This document shows positions 1 through 8,156 of a stretch of 39,746 nt of DNA, in pieces; the stretch's first letter is position 1; every line of letters begins with the position of its first letter. The DNA is taken from NCBI RefSeq assembly GCF_014647835.1, contig NZ_BMPY01000047.1, positions 1-39,746 on the forward strand, written 5' to 3'. The notes beneath the pieces are model-generated. The model was not told the DNA's origin and ran no database searches. It saw only the letters and a program-made list of their open reading frames with translations. Both the position numbers and the translations under genes were made by a program. The stretch is from Microbispora rosea subsp. aerata. GTDB taxonomy: Bacteria; Actinomycetota; Actinomycetes; Streptosporangiales; Streptosporangiaceae.

Positions 1-1
1 C

Positions 2-94
2 CTCCACAGCGCCTGCAACGACCTCCCACCAGCCGAATTCGAGACCCGCTACCGAACACACATCGACCCGGCTATCCTCACCCCAGCCAGCTAA
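2..94 (+). CDS. IS3-type transposase, C-terminal end (partial)
   Basis: Thirty codons run open from the window edge to a TAA at 92-94. The peptide begins LHSACNDLPPAEFE, the pattern near the end of the DDE domain of IS3-family OrfB transposases, where a histidine-serine-alanine segment precedes P-x-E-F/Y-E. Most of the gene lies upstream of the window. A likely terminal inverted repeat follows at once. Group within IS3 cannot be settled from this fragment. Confidence 0.75.
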   Translation, partial: LHSACNDLPPAEFETRYRTHIDPAILTPAS

Positions 95-97
95 CCC

Positions 98-124
98 GGC
101 CTCCACAAAACCCGGCGCGGTTCA
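98..124. repeat. Terminal inverted repeat of the IS3-type element
   Basis: Just after the transposase stop the sequence ends in cccggcgcggttca. Its complement begins TGAACCGCGCCGGG, typical of the TGAACC-type ends of IS3-family elements in actinomycetes. The interrupted transfer gene frame resumes at 126, so the element boundary is about 124. The partner repeat is outside the window and is unverified. Confidence 0.6.
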
Positions 125-125
125 C

Positions 126-1235
126 TGGCCGCTGCTGGCCTGGTGGCGGCTGGTCGCCGTCTACCGGCGGCACTGGCAACCGGTCATGGTCGTTTCCGGC
201 CTCGGGCGGCACATCCGGGGCCGCGACTACCTGCCCCGCCTGGTGCGGGTGGAGTGCGATGGGTGGGCCGACCGCGTGAGTGTGAAGATGCTCAACGGGC
301 AGGCTGTCACCGACTGGTCCGACCGTATCGAGCACCTGGCCCACGGCTTTGGGGCACCTTCCTGCCGGGTGGCCGTCGCGCGGGCCGGGCGGCTCGTGCT
401 CACCTTCCCCCGGCGTGACCCGCTCGCCGAACCCCTGCCCGCCGTCCCTATCCCTGATGTGGCGTCGGTGGGGCCGGTCGAGATCGGCCGGTGCGAGGAC
501 GGCACGCCGCTGCGGCTCAAGGTCCACGGCACGCACGTCCTGATCGCGGGCGCGACCGGGGCCGGTAAGGGCTCCTACCTGTGGTCGACGATCCGCGGGC
601 TCCTCCCGGCGATGCGAGCGGGCCTGGTGCAGGTCTGGGCGCTCGACCCCAAGCGGATGGAACTGTCCTTCGGACGCGCGCTGTTCGGCAGTCGGTACGC
701 GGCCGATCCGAAGGAGTGCGCCGACCTGCTCGATGAGGCCGTGTGCGTGATGCAGGAGCGGGCCGACCGGTTCGCCGGCCTCCAGCGTTCGCACACGCCG
801 ACCGTCGATGACCCGTTCGTCCTGGTGCTCGTCGATGAGGTGGCGTTCCTGACCGCCTACCAGTCGGACAAGGGCCTCCGGCAGCGCATCACGGCGGCCC
901 TGGCCACCCTGACCACGCAGGGCCGGGCGGTCGGCGTCGGCGTCATGGCCGCGCTCCAGGACCCGCGCAAGGAGGTCATGAACATCCGCAACCTGTTCCC
1001 CGACAAGATCGCGCTGCGGCTCGACGAGTCCGAGCAGGTGGACATGGTTCTCGGCGACGGGGCACACGACCGGGGTGCCCTGGCTGATCACATCTCACCG
1101 GTTCCTGAGTTGGGTGCGGGCGTCGGTTATGTGCGGTTGGAGACCTCGCCTGATCCGGTGCGGGTGCGGGCCGCGTATGTCTCCGATGCCGATATCCGGG
1201 CGATGGTGGCCGAGTTCGCGGGGGTGGGCCGATGA
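126..1235 (+). pseudogene. FtsK/SpoIIIE-type AICE transfer protein, 5'-truncated by IS insertion
   Basis: The frame is open from the IS end at 126 with no start codon before an internal ATG at 186, so the N-terminal part has been separated by the insertion. The remaining ~370 codons carry the FtsK motor: Walker A GATGAGKG (about 549-572) and a Walker B LVLVDEVAF (about 829-849), then the R-rich C-terminal part. AICE transfer proteins (TraSA/TraB type) move double-stranded DNA between mycelia at hyphal membranes. The lost N-terminus normally holds the membrane anchor and pore-forming part. A shortened soluble ATPase could still be made from 186, but transfer is probably lost. It overlaps the next gene by 4 nt (ATGA). 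Confidence 0.8.
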
Positions 1236-1423
1236 TGCGCCTGGCTCACATCCTCGACGGCCTGCGCTGCTCGGGCTGCGGCGCTCTCGATGTGCTGTGG
1301 CTCGACCCGGTGCGGGGCATCGTGGAGTGCCACGAATGCGGCGAGAAAGCCGCCGTGATGGTCGACGGCCTCGGCCCGGCCGACCTCCTCGACCCCCTCA
1401 GCGCGTGGGACGGTGACCGGTGA
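1232..1423 (+). CDS. Small CxxC-CxxC zinc-ribbon protein of the AICE
   Basis: This 63-residue protein has two CxxC pairs (CSGC near residue 13 and CHEC near residue 33), a zinc-ribbon-like spacing. Its start overlaps the transfer gene stop (ATGA) and its stop overlaps the GTG of the replication initiator, so it is translationally coupled to both. Such small zinc proteins are common between tra and rep genes of AICEs. Their role is unknown, perhaps an accessory to replication or transfer. No catalytic motif is visible. Confidence 0.75.
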   Translation: MMRLAHILDGLRCSGCGALDVLWLDPVRGIVECHECGEKAAVMVDGLGPADLLDPLSAWDGDR

Positions 1424-3036
1424 CCAACCCGAACGACCGCTCCACCCCTCGCGCCGTCCGGATGGCTCAACCGCTGGCCCGTGAGGTCGTGGAAGAGATC
1501 GCCAAGCAGTACGGGGTGTGTATTCGCCCGGTTCCGCTGCGGCGGCAGGACATCCTCACCGGCCAGGTTGAGGTCATCGACGTGCCGTGCGGGGCCACCT
1601 TGGAGAGCAAGTGCCCGCCGTGCGCCAAGCGCAACCGGCAGCTCCGTAGGGCGCAGTGCCGGGAGGGCTGGCACCTCGACCACGAACCCGTGAACCTCCC
1701 GGACAACGCTGATGAGTATCAGCGTCACCTCGTGGAGCTGCGGGCCGATGCCCAAGCTTGGCGGGACGAGGTGGAAAAGGCCGGCGGCGACACCACCGAC
1801 CTGGACGCCGCCATTGAGGACCTGGACGAGGAGATCAACCGGGCGGGGATGCGCGGCAACGTCCTCGGCCGCACCTCCGGCAAGCGCTCCCGCTCGACCA
1901 AGCGGCGGCAGGACGCCCCGGATCTGCCCAAGCGGCAGATGACCAAGACCACGCTCGGGCGGACCTTCACCGGGTCGGACGGCAAGACCTACCGGCCGTC
2001 GATGTTCGTCACGCTCACCCTGCCGTCGTATGGGCGGGTGTTGGAGGGTGCGCCGATCGATCCGGACCGGTACGACTACGCGCGGGCGGCCCGGGATGCG
2101 CTGCACTTCTCCAAGCTGGTCGATCGGTTCGTGCAGAACCTCCGCCGCGTCGCCGGATACGACGTGCAGTACTTCGCCACCGTCGAACCTCAGAAACGGC
2201 TCGCCCCACACCTGCACATGGCAATCCGCGGCACCCTGCCTCGTGCCGAGCTGCGGCAGATCATCGTCGCGACCTATCACCAAGTGTGGTGGCCGCCCAC
2301 TGACGAAGTCCGCTTCGAGGGGGACTACCTACCGGTCTGGGAGGACGGGGCCGGCTACCTCGACCCCGACAGCGGGGAACTGCTGCCGACCTGGGAACAG
2401 GCCCTCGACCGACTCGACACCGAGGAGGACGCCGAACCCCTGCACGTGCTCCGCTTCGGCGACCAGCTCGACATACAGAGCGTCCTCGCCGGAACGCCCG
2501 ACGCGGATCAGCTCATCCAGTACCTCTCGAAGTACCTGACCAAGAGCCTCGGCGACGCCCTCGGCACCGACGACCCTCGCCGCAAGGCGCACGCGGAACG
2601 GCTGCTTGAGGCGTTGCGGTTCGAGCCGTGCTCGCCGACCTGCCCGAACTGGCTGCGGTACGGGGTGCAGCCCAAGGGCGCCAAGCCCGGCATGGCTCCC
2701 GGCCGGTGCAAGGGCAAGGCGCACAAGCCCGACCACCTCGGCTACGCGGGCCGCCGCGTGCTCGTGTCGCGCAAGTGGTCGAACAAGACGTTGACCGAGC
2801 ACAAGCAGGACCGCCGCACTTGGGTGCTCGAAGCGCTCGGCGTGGAAGACGAGCCGGTCGATCCCCACCGCTACGTCTGGAAGCCCGTCAAGCCGGGAGA
2901 TCCCGACCTGGCCCCCATCGGCGTGCGGCTCCTCCGCTCGGTCCACGAGCGCCAGCGCTGGCGCAATCACATGAACCAACTCCAAGCCGAAGCAGAGGGC
3001 CAAGATCTTTCGGCAATCAGAGAGGAGGCTGCGTGA
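1420..3036 (+). CDS. repSA: RepSA-family replication initiator
   Basis: This 538-residue protein starts with GTG in a 4-nt overlap with the upstream stop. It shows rolling-circle (HUH) initiator motifs: motif 1 FVTLTLPSYG (about 196-205), the metal-binding HLH in PHLHMAIRG (H264, H266), and YLSKYLTKS (Y368, Y372) with the candidate nicking tyrosine. A cysteine cluster (KCPPCAKR, about residue 64) and a later CSPTCPNW segment suggest zinc binding. RepSA proteins nick the double-strand origin so that the excised element replicates before transfer. The origin should be nearby, but I could not identify it. The next gene overlaps its stop. Confidence 0.85.
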   Translation: MTNPNDRSTPRAVRMAQPLAREVVEEIAKQYGVCIRPVPLRRQDILTGQVEVIDVPCGATLESKCPPCAKRNRQLRRAQCREGWHLDHEPVNLPDNADEYQRHLVELRADAQAWRDEVEKAGGDTTDLDAAIEDLDEEINRAGMRGNVLGRTSGKRSRSTKRRQDAPDLPKRQMTKTTLGRTFTGSDGKTYRPSMFVTLTLPSYGRVLEGAPIDPDRYDYARAARDALHFSKLVDRFVQNLRRVAGYDVQYFATVEPQKRLAPHLHMAIRGTLPRAELRQIIVATYHQVWWPPTDEVRFEGDYLPVWEDGAGYLDPDSGELLPTWEQALDRLDTEEDAEPLHVLRFGDQLDIQSVLAGTPDADQLIQYLSKYLTKSLGDALGTDDPRRKAHAERLLEALRFEPCSPTCPNWLRYGVQPKGAKPGMAPGRCKGKAHKPDHLGYAGRRVLVSRKWSNKTLTEHKQDRRTWVLEALGVEDEPVDPHRYVWKPVKPGDPDLAPIGVRLLRSVHERQRWRNHMNQLQAEAEGQDLSAIREEAA

Positions 3037-3281
3037 AGAAGATCACAGATCGAGAGGAGTCGTCCCTACGAGACATCGCGAAAGAGCCGTTGCTGACCGT
3101 GGAGGAGGCTGCGGCCCGGCTCAACACGAGCAAGCGGTTCCCCCGACGCCTGATCGAGGAACGGCGGATCATGTTCGTCCGCGTAGGCCGCAACGTCCGC
3201 ATTCCCGAATCCGCCCTTGAGGAGTTCATCAGGGCTGGAGTGGTCGAGCCGATCGCCGTTCGGAAGAGGAGAGCCGCCTGA
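3033..3281 (+). CDS. xis: Excisionase (MerR-like helix-turn-helix, Xis)
   Basis: This 82-residue basic protein has the excisionase/MerR-like fold signature LLTVEEAAARLNTSKRFPRR followed by a wing (VRVGRNVRIP) and an ALEEFI helix. A strong AGGAGG at 3023-3028 precedes the GTG start, which overlaps the rep stop (GTGA). It lies directly before the integrase. Xis proteins bind DNA at the att region and turn the integrase toward excision. Assignment rests on fold pattern, size and position. Confidence 0.85.
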   Translation: MKKITDREESSLRDIAKEPLLTVEEAAARLNTSKRFPRRLIEERRIMFVRVGRNVRIPESALEEFIRAGVVEPIAVRKRRAA

Positions 3282-4444
3282 TGGGAGGCAACAGCAAGGG
3301 ATACCGTCGCCGCTTCGGGGCTGTGCGAAAGCTCCCCTCGGGGCGCCACCAGGCTCGCTACGTCGGCCCCGATGCCGTCGAGCGCACGGCCCCGCAAACC
3401 TTCGCGACGAAGAAGGACGCGGAGATCTGGCTCACCAGGAAAGAGACGGAGATCCTCGAACAGGAGTGGAGGGACCCCGACGCCGGGAAGATCCTCTTCC
3501 GGGAGTACGCGGCGGCCTGGATGACGGAGCGCACGCTGAAGCCCAAGACGGCGCAGCTCTATGAGGGCCTGTTGAGACTGCACATCAACCCCACCTTCGG
3601 CGACAAGCTCGTGACAGAGATCGGCAACCGCCACGTCCGGCAGTGGCACACGCGGTTGCTCGATGACGGTCCGGGCGCGTCCACGGTGGCGAAGGCATAC
3701 CGATTGCTGCGGGCGATCCTCAACACGGCGCTTGAGGATGACCTGATCAAGAAAAACCCGTGCCGGATCAAGAACGCTGGGGTGGAGCGTCCGGAGGAAC
3801 GGCCCGTCCTGACCGTGGCTGAGGTGTTCACCCTGGCGGCCTCCGTGCCTCCCCGGTTCCGCGCCCTGGTCCTCCTCGCGACTTTCGGCAGTCTGCGATG
3901 GGGAGAGCTCGCGGCCCTGCGGCGTCATCACCTCGACCTGGAAGCGCGCACGGTGAGGATCGAGGCGTCCGTCTCGGAAATGAAGACGGGGGAGCTGATC
4001 ACTGGACGGCCCAAGTCGGATGCTGGCGCTCGTGTGGTCACGCTGCCAGAGGTCATCATCGGTGACCTCGCCTGGCACCTTCAACGGTTCAGCGAGCAGG
4101 CCCCTGACGGCTTGGTCTTCGTGGGAGAGAAGGGCGCACAGCTCCGGCGCAGCAACTTCACGAAGGTGTGGGCCAAGGCGCTCACCAAGTCCGGGCTTCC
4201 GAAGATCCACATTCATGACCTCCGGCACACGGGCAACACGTTGGCGGCGGCCACCGGGGCGACCCTCAAGGAGCTGATGACCCGCATGGGACACTCCAGC
4301 ACGAAGGCGGCCATGGTCTACCTGCACGCGGCCAAGGACAGAGACCGCGCGATAGCCGATGCCATGGGGGAGATCGTCAAGCAAGGGCTCGCCTCCGCCG
4401 CCGACGACGAGGGCCAGGCGGCGACGGAAGCCAAGATCAACTGA
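3281..4444 (+). CDS. int: Tyrosine recombinase / site-specific integrase
   Basis: This 387-residue protein has an N-terminal arm-binding part, a SAM-like core-binding domain (about 65-165) and a catalytic domain with the full tyrosine-recombinase set: R206 (SLRWGELAAL), H312-x-x-R315 (HDLRHTGNTLA), H338 (MGHSS) and nucleophile Y347 (AMVYLHA). It should catalyse recombination between attP and the 3' end of the tRNA-Gly gene about 95 nt downstream. Its ATG overlaps the xis stop by 1 nt (TGATG). It looks complete and functional. Confidence 0.92.
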   Translation: MGGNSKGYRRRFGAVRKLPSGRHQARYVGPDAVERTAPQTFATKKDAEIWLTRKETEILEQEWRDPDAGKILFREYAAAWMTERTLKPKTAQLYEGLLRLHINPTFGDKLVTEIGNRHVRQWHTRLLDDGPGASTVAKAYRLLRAILNTALEDDLIKKNPCRIKNAGVERPEERPVLTVAEVFTLAASVPPRFRALVLLATFGSLRWGELAALRRHHLDLEARTVRIEASVSEMKTGELITGRPKSDAGARVVTLPEVIIGDLAWHLQRFSEQAPDGLVFVGEKGAQLRRSNFTKVWAKALTKSGLPKIHIHDLRHTGNTLAAATGATLKELMTRMGHSSTKAAMVYLHAAKDRDRAIADAMGEIVKQGLASAADDEGQAATEAKIN

Positions 4445-4464
4445 TCTGGCACGAATCTGGCACG
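4444..4464. repeat. Tandem direct repeat ATCTGGCACG at the int 3' end
   Basis: ATCTGGCACG occurs at 4444-4453 and 4455-4464, an 11-nt period, directly after the integrase stop and before the tRNA. The position fits an arm-type binding site for integrase or Xis. It may instead be another example of the stop-codon-adjacent repeats seen elsewhere in the window. Confidence 0.45.
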
Positions 4465-4492
4465 CGAGTGAGGAAGGCCTATAGAAACGATC

Positions 4493-4530
4493 AAGGCCCG
4501 AGTCGGGAATCTGTCCCTGACCTGGGCCTT
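4493..4530 (-). terminator. Hairpin after the tRNA-Gly gene
   Basis: AAGGCCC (4493-4499) pairs with GGGCCTT (4524-4530), and an inner stem pairs gtcggga with tccctgac (one bulge). Read on the minus strand it lies just downstream of the tRNA and would end its transcript. It also faces the integrase read-through from the other side. Confidence 0.6.
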
Positions 4531-4536
4531 CGTTCG

Positions 4537-4585
4537 TGGAGCGGGTGACGGGAATCGAACCCGCGCTGTCAGCTTGGGAAGCTGA
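4537..4585. other. Probable AICE attachment site (attR side) in the tRNA 3' half
   Basis: AICE integrases use the 3' end of tRNA genes, and the integrase gene faces the 3' end of this tRNA. The crossover core should therefore be an identical stretch covering the T-arm and acceptor end here and at the other, unseen end of the element. Exact core limits cannot be set without the left junction. Confidence 0.5.
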
Positions 4586-4610
4586 TGTTCTGCCATTGAA
4601 CTACACCCGC
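4537..4610 (-). tRNA. tRNA-Gly (anticodon CCC)
   Basis: On the minus strand the cloverleaf is complete: acceptor GCGGGTG pairs with CACCCGC, the D-arm stem is GTTC/GAAC, the anticodon stem TCAGC/GCTGA encloses loop TTCCCAA (anticodon CCC, reading GGG), and the T-arm carries TTCGATT. A discriminator T and an encoded CCA follow at 4540-4537. It is the likely integration target of the AICE. Confidence 0.95.
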
Positions 4611-4704
4611 GTGATGGACTGTGGAGCCCATCGCTGCCCCTACTGTAGCGGATTCGGGGCGTGCTCCTGCAGCCCCGACGCGAAGATCCGCTGAAATGGC
4701 CTAC

Positions 4705-4710
4705 TAGCCT
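4705..4710 (+). promoter_or_regulatory. -10 box of dcd (leaderless)
   Basis: TAGCCT lies 7 nt before the GTG start and no Shine-Dalgarno is present, so transcript and reading frame probably start together. Confidence 0.5.
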
Positions 4711-4717
4711 TGCATCC

Positions 4718-5293
4718 GTGCTGCTTTCCGATCGTGACCTCCGAGCCGAGATCGAGTCGGGCAGGGTGAAGCTCGACCCGTACGACCCGGCGATGATCCA
4801 GCCGTCCAGCATCGACGTGCGGCTGGACCGTTACTTCCGGGTGTTCGAGAACCATCGATACCCGCACATCGACCCCTCGATCGAGCAGCCCGACCTGACT
4901 CGCCTGGTGGAGCCGGACGGAGACGAGCCGTTCATCCTGCATCCGGGGGAGTTCGTCCTGGCCAGCACGTACGAGGTGATCAGCCTGCCCGATGACATCG
5001 CCTCGCGGCTGGAGGGCAAGTCGAGCCTGGGCCGCCTGGGCCTGCTGACGCACTCGACGGCCGGCTTCATCGATCCCGGCTTCGAGGGGCACGTCACGCT
5101 TGAGCTGTCCAACGTCGCCACACTGCCGATCAAGCTGTGGCCGGGCATGAAGATCGGGCAGCTGTGCATGTTCCGGCTCAGCTCGCCCGCCGAGTTCCCG
5201 TACGGCTCGCAGCGGTACGGCTCGCGCTACCAGGGGCAGCGGGGGCCGACGCCTAGCAGGTCGTTCCTGAACTTCCACCGCACCAAGGTCTGA
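4718..5293 (+). CDS. dcd: dCTP deaminase, probably the bifunctional dCTP deaminase/dUTPase
   Basis: This 191-residue protein has the family length and starts [15 protein letters not shown], which fixes the GTG at 4718 rather than the longer frame from 4661. The active-site block [18 protein letters not shown] followed by [15 protein letters not shown] holds the conserved Ser, Arg and catalytic Glu, and the C-terminus [12 protein letters not shown] closes over substrate. It deaminates dCTP toward dUMP for dTMP synthesis. The sequence is close to the mycobacterial enzyme, which does both deamination and pyrophosphate removal, so bifunctionality is inferred. It is monocistronic. Confidence 0.93.
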   Translation: MLLSDRDLRAEIESGRVKLDPYDPAMIQPSSIDVRLDRYFRVFENHRYPHIDPSIEQPDLTRLVEPDGDEPFILHPGEFVLASTYEVISLPDDIASRLEGKSSLGRLGLLTHSTAGFIDPGFEGHVTLELSNVATLPIKLWPGMKIGQLCMFRLSSPAEFPYGSQRYGSRYQGQRGPTPSRSFLNFHRTKV

Positions 5294-5448
5294 AGCGGCT
5301 CAGGCAACAAGTGTGTCACGGGAGCCGTTCTGGGCAGCGGGAAGGGGAAGAGTAGGTTACAAGCGGCTTGCAAGGCCTGAACTTCGCATTTCCACTGGTA
5401 ACCCGTACCCTTCTCTGCGGACCGTCCCCGCACATCTGGAGAAACGAC

Positions 5449-6066
5449 GTGCGCCTGCGTCTCACGCCCCGTGAGGACAGCTACTACGACTTGTTCGCCG
5501 ACTCGGCGAACAACCTCGTCACCGCATCGCGTCTGCTGGTTGAGATCATCAGCGACGGTTCGGACCGGGAGGGTCTGGCCGAAAAGATGCGCGCCTGCGA
5601 GCACGCGGGCGACGAGCGCACTCACGCGATCATGAACCGGCTCAATGAGAGTTTCATCACGCCCTTCGACCGCGAGGACATCTACCGCCTCGCCTCGAAC
5701 CTGGACGACGTGATGGACTACATGGAGGCCGCGGCCGACCTCATCGTCCTCTACCAGATCGACCACCTGCCCAAGGAGGTCGTACGCCAGGTGGAGGTCC
5801 TGGAGCGGGCGGCCGAGCTCACCGCGGACGCGATGCCGCGCCTGCGCTCGATGCAGCACCTCAACGAGTACTGGATCGAGATCAACCGGCTCGAGAACCA
5901 GGCCGACCAGATCTACCGCAGGCTGCTGGCGAAGCTGTTCAGCGGCGAGTACGACGCGCTGACCGTCATGAAGATGCGTGAGGTCATCGAGCAGCTCGAA
6001 CTCGCGGCCGACGCCTTCGAGCATGTCGCGAACACGATCGAGTCGATCGCGGTCAAGGAAAGCTAA
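5449..6066 (+). CDS. DUF47 / PhoU-like partner of the phosphate transporter
   Basis: This all-helical 205-residue protein belongs to the DUF47 family (PhoU-like three-helix bundle repeats), with acidic clusters such as ANNLVTASRLL, EHAGDERTH and NLDDVMDYMEA that bind metal in PhoU folds. GTG at 5449 is chosen because GGAG (5438-5441) lies about 7 nt upstream and family homology begins at RLRLTPREDSYY. The longer frame from 5368 has no homology. Its stop abuts the GTG of the pit gene, so the two are coupled. The expected role is control or assembly of the Pit transporter. Confidence 0.88.
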   Translation: MRLRLTPREDSYYDLFADSANNLVTASRLLVEIISDGSDREGLAEKMRACEHAGDERTHAIMNRLNESFITPFDREDIYRLASNLDDVMDYMEAAADLIVLYQIDHLPKEVVRQVEVLERAAELTADAMPRLRSMQHLNEYWIEINRLENQADQIYRRLLAKLFSGEYDALTVMKMREVIEQLELAADAFEHVANTIESIAVKES

Positions 6067-7065
6067 GTGGAGCTCGCGCTTGTCATCGGCGTGATCGTGA
6101 TCGCGCTGGTGTTCGACTACACGAACGGCTTCCACGACGCCGCCAACGCCATCGCCACCTCCGTCTCCACCCGGGCGCTCACGCCGCGCATCGCGCTGCT
6201 CCTCGCAGCGGTGATGAACTTCATCGGCGCCCATCTCGGCACCGCGGTGGCCCAGACGGTGGGGAAGGGGATCATCGACGCTCCGGACGGAGCCAACGGG
6301 CTGCTCATCGTGGGCGGCGCGCTGATCGGGGCGATCGTCTGGAACCTCATCACCTGGTATTTCGGCTTGCCCTCGTCGAGCAGTCACGCCCTGATCGGCG
6401 GGTTGTGCGGCTCCGCCCTGGCCGCCAGCGCGAACGTGCACTGGTCCGGGGTGGTGGAGAAGGTCGTCATCCCCATGGTTTTGTCGCCCGTCATCGGATT
6501 CGTCCTGGGCGGCATCATCATGATCATCATCCTGTGGATCTTCCGTAAGTCCAACCCGCACCGCACCAGCCGCGGGTTCCGCTACGTGCAGCCCGTGTCG
6601 GCCGCCGCCATCGCGCTCGGTCACGGGCTGCAGGACGCGCAGAAGACGATGGGTGTGATCTTCCTCGCCCTGGTCGTCGGGGGGTACGTCCCCAAGGGGT
6701 CGAACATCCCCGAGTGGGTCATCACGGCGTCGGCGCTGGCCATCTCCCTCGGCACGTACGCCGGCGGCTGGCGCATCATGCGGACGATGGGCCGGCGGAT
6801 CATCCACCTGGACCCGCCGCGCGGATTCGCCGCGGAGACGGCGGCGTCGTCGGTTCTGTATGTCGCCGCCATCGGGTTCGGCGCGCCGATCTCGACCACG
6901 CACACGATCACCAGCGCCATCATGGGCGTCGGGGCCACCAAGCGGCTGTCGGCCGTGCGGTGGGGCATCGCCGGCAACATCGTGACCGCGTGGGTGCTGA
7001 CGATCCCGGCCGCGGCCGTCGTCGCCGCGATCGGCTACTTCATCCTCAAGCTCATCCTCGGATAG
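6067..7065 (+). CDS. pit: Low-affinity inorganic phosphate transporter (PiT family)
   Basis: This 332-residue membrane protein has the two PiT signature halves: DYTNGFHDAANAIATSVSTR near the N-terminus and ISTTHTITSAIMGVG near residue 280, plus GLPSSSSHALIGG (about 100). About eight to ten hydrophobic segments are visible. It moves phosphate as a metal-phosphate complex with protons. GTG directly follows the DUF47 TAA, so translation is coupled. A strong terminator follows. Confidence 0.92.
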   Translation: MELALVIGVIVIALVFDYTNGFHDAANAIATSVSTRALTPRIALLLAAVMNFIGAHLGTAVAQTVGKGIIDAPDGANGLLIVGGALIGAIVWNLITWYFGLPSSSSHALIGGLCGSALAASANVHWSGVVEKVVIPMVLSPVIGFVLGGIIMIIILWIFRKSNPHRTSRGFRYVQPVSAAAIALGHGLQDAQKTMGVIFLALVVGGYVPKGSNIPEWVITASALAISLGTYAGGWRIMRTMGRRIIHLDPPRGFAAETAASSVLYVAAIGFGAPISTTHTITSAIMGVGATKRLSAVRWGIAGNIVTAWVLTIPAAAVVAAIGYFILKLILG

Positions 7066-7085
7066 AAGCCGCCGTCTATACGAAA

Positions 7086-7115
7086 CGGGCCGGTCTCCGC
7101 AAGGGGACCGGCCCG
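7086..7115. terminator. Bidirectional terminator between pit and mshD
   Basis: A 13-bp stem (CGGGCCGGTCTCC with GGGGACCGGCCCG, one G-T pair) closes a GCAA tetraloop at 7099-7102. It sits between two convergent genes and can serve both. Confidence 0.85.
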
Positions 7116-7123
7116 TCGGCGTT

Positions 7124-8026
7124 TCACCGCCGATACATCACGTCGGTCTTCCACCGGGTGAACCCGAGCGACTCATACAGCCGGACCGCCGCGGTGTTCT
7201 CCTCGTCCACGTAGAGCATGACGTGGGAGAGGCCGGCCGCGCGCAGGTGCGCGAGCCCGGCGAGCGTCAGCGCGCGGCCCAGGCCCGTGCCGCGCTCGCC
7301 CGGCGCGACTCCCACCACGTAGACCTCCCCGATCGGCTCGTCGCCGTCGGGCGTCCCCGCGTGCACCTTGGTCCAGTGGAAGCCGGCCAGCGCGTCCCCC
7401 CGTACGGCGAGGAAGAAGCCGGCGGGGTCGAACCACGGCTCCCGCTTGCGCAGTTCGAGGTCCTCCGGCGTCCAGGAGCCCTGCTCGGGGTGGGTGGCGA
7501 ACGCCAGCGCGTTGAGCTCGAGCCACGCCTTCTCGTCGCGTCCCGGCTCGAACGTGCGCAGCCGTACGCCTTCCGGGATCACGGGGTCGGGCAGGGGCTC
7601 CGACAGCGGGCGGCGCATCTGCCACAGGGACCGCACCCGGGCGAGGCCGGCGCTCGCGGCGAGACGGGCGGCCCCGGGCAGGTCGCCGTGCGCCCACAGG
7701 CGCAGCCTGCCCCCGCTCGCCTCCAGCGCCTCGCCGAGCAGCCGCCGGCCCAGGCCGCGCCGCCGGAAAGCGGGGTGCACCACGAGCTCGCCGCTCGGCC
7801 CTTCCTCCGGGTCGGGCGGATCGAGATGGGCGAAGCCCGCGACGTTCCCGCCCTCATAGAGGAGCACGGCTCTCGCCCCCGGATCGCCCCCGTGGCGGAC
7901 CTGGAGCATCACGTGCTCGTTGAGCGGACCGACACCGTCGGCCTCGGCGGCCGCCTCCACCAGGGCGAGCACCCTCGCCACCTGCTCGTCGTCGAGCCGT
8001 TCCGTGATCTCCATGCGTACGTCCAT
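7124..8026 (-). CDS. mshD: Mycothiol synthase (two GNAT domains)
   Basis: This 300-residue protein has two tandem GNAT acetyltransferase domains, each with an acetyl-CoA loop (RRRGLGRRLL in the first, ERGTGLGRAL in the second), then the family C-terminus VRLYESLGFTRWKTDVMYR. MshD acetylates Cys-GlcN-Ins to mycothiol, the main thiol of actinomycetes. The start at 8026 is favoured because TATCGT (-10) lies 7 nt upstream. The longer frame to 8077 would run across that promoter. An ATG at 8014 is an alternative. Confidence 0.92.
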   Translation of the reverse strand: MDVRMEITERLDDEQVARVLALVEAAAEADGVGPLNEHVMLQVRHGGDPGARAVLLYEGGNVAGFAHLDPPDPEEGPSGELVVHPAFRRRGLGRRLLGEALEASGGRLRLWAHGDLPGAARLAASAGLARVRSLWQMRRPLSEPLPDPVIPEGVRLRTFEPGRDEKAWLELNALAFATHPEQGSWTPEDLELRKREPWFDPAGFFLAVRGDALAGFHWTKVHAGTPDGDEPIGEVYVVGVAPGERGTGLGRALTLAGLAHLRAAGLSHVMLYVDEENTAAVRLYESLGFTRWKTDVMYRR

Positions 8027-8033
8027 GTCTGGC

Positions 8034-8039
8034 ACGATA
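8034..8039 (-). promoter_or_regulatory. -10 box of mshD (leaderless)
   Basis: TATCGT on the minus strand lies 7 nt before ATG 8026, with no Shine-Dalgarno. Confidence 0.5.
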
Positions 8040-8142
8040 GGTGAAGCTCCGGCGGCGCCCGCACCGGGCTTCGGCAATTCACGCCAGGGGTCGTCCCCCC
8101 GAATCGTTATCTCTGCGCAATATCTCGCTCAGGTGCCCCCTC

Positions 8143-8148
8143 TACTGT
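8143..8148 (+). promoter_or_regulatory. -10 box of the 5'-nucleotidase gene (leaderless)
   Basis: TACTGT lies 8 nt before ATG 8157, with no Shine-Dalgarno. Confidence 0.5.
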
Positions 8149-8156
8149 CGGGTCTC

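Larger units (their letters stand above)
1..4540 (+). mobile_element. Right part of an AICE (integrative and conjugative element)
   Basis: Five genes in the order transfer ATPase, zinc protein, RepSA-like initiator, excisionase and tyrosine integrase all point toward a tRNA gene. This is the canonical actinomycete AICE arrangement (pSAM2-like families). Each consecutive pair overlaps by 1-4 nt, so they form one operon. Only the integrase-proximal end is in the window. The left attachment site and the 5' part of the transfer gene lie upstream. An IS3-type sequence interrupts the element at its left visible edge, so transfer is probably disabled, while replication, excision and integration genes look intact. 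Confidence 0.85.

Noticed and set aside
5294-5448. PHO boxes before the DUF47-pit operon
   Set aside because: No direct repeats of the GTTCACC type were visible.
7920-8156. N-terminal extension of the 5'-nucleotidase frame
   Set aside because: It overlaps mshD on the opposite strand and would hide the signal peptide at 8157.
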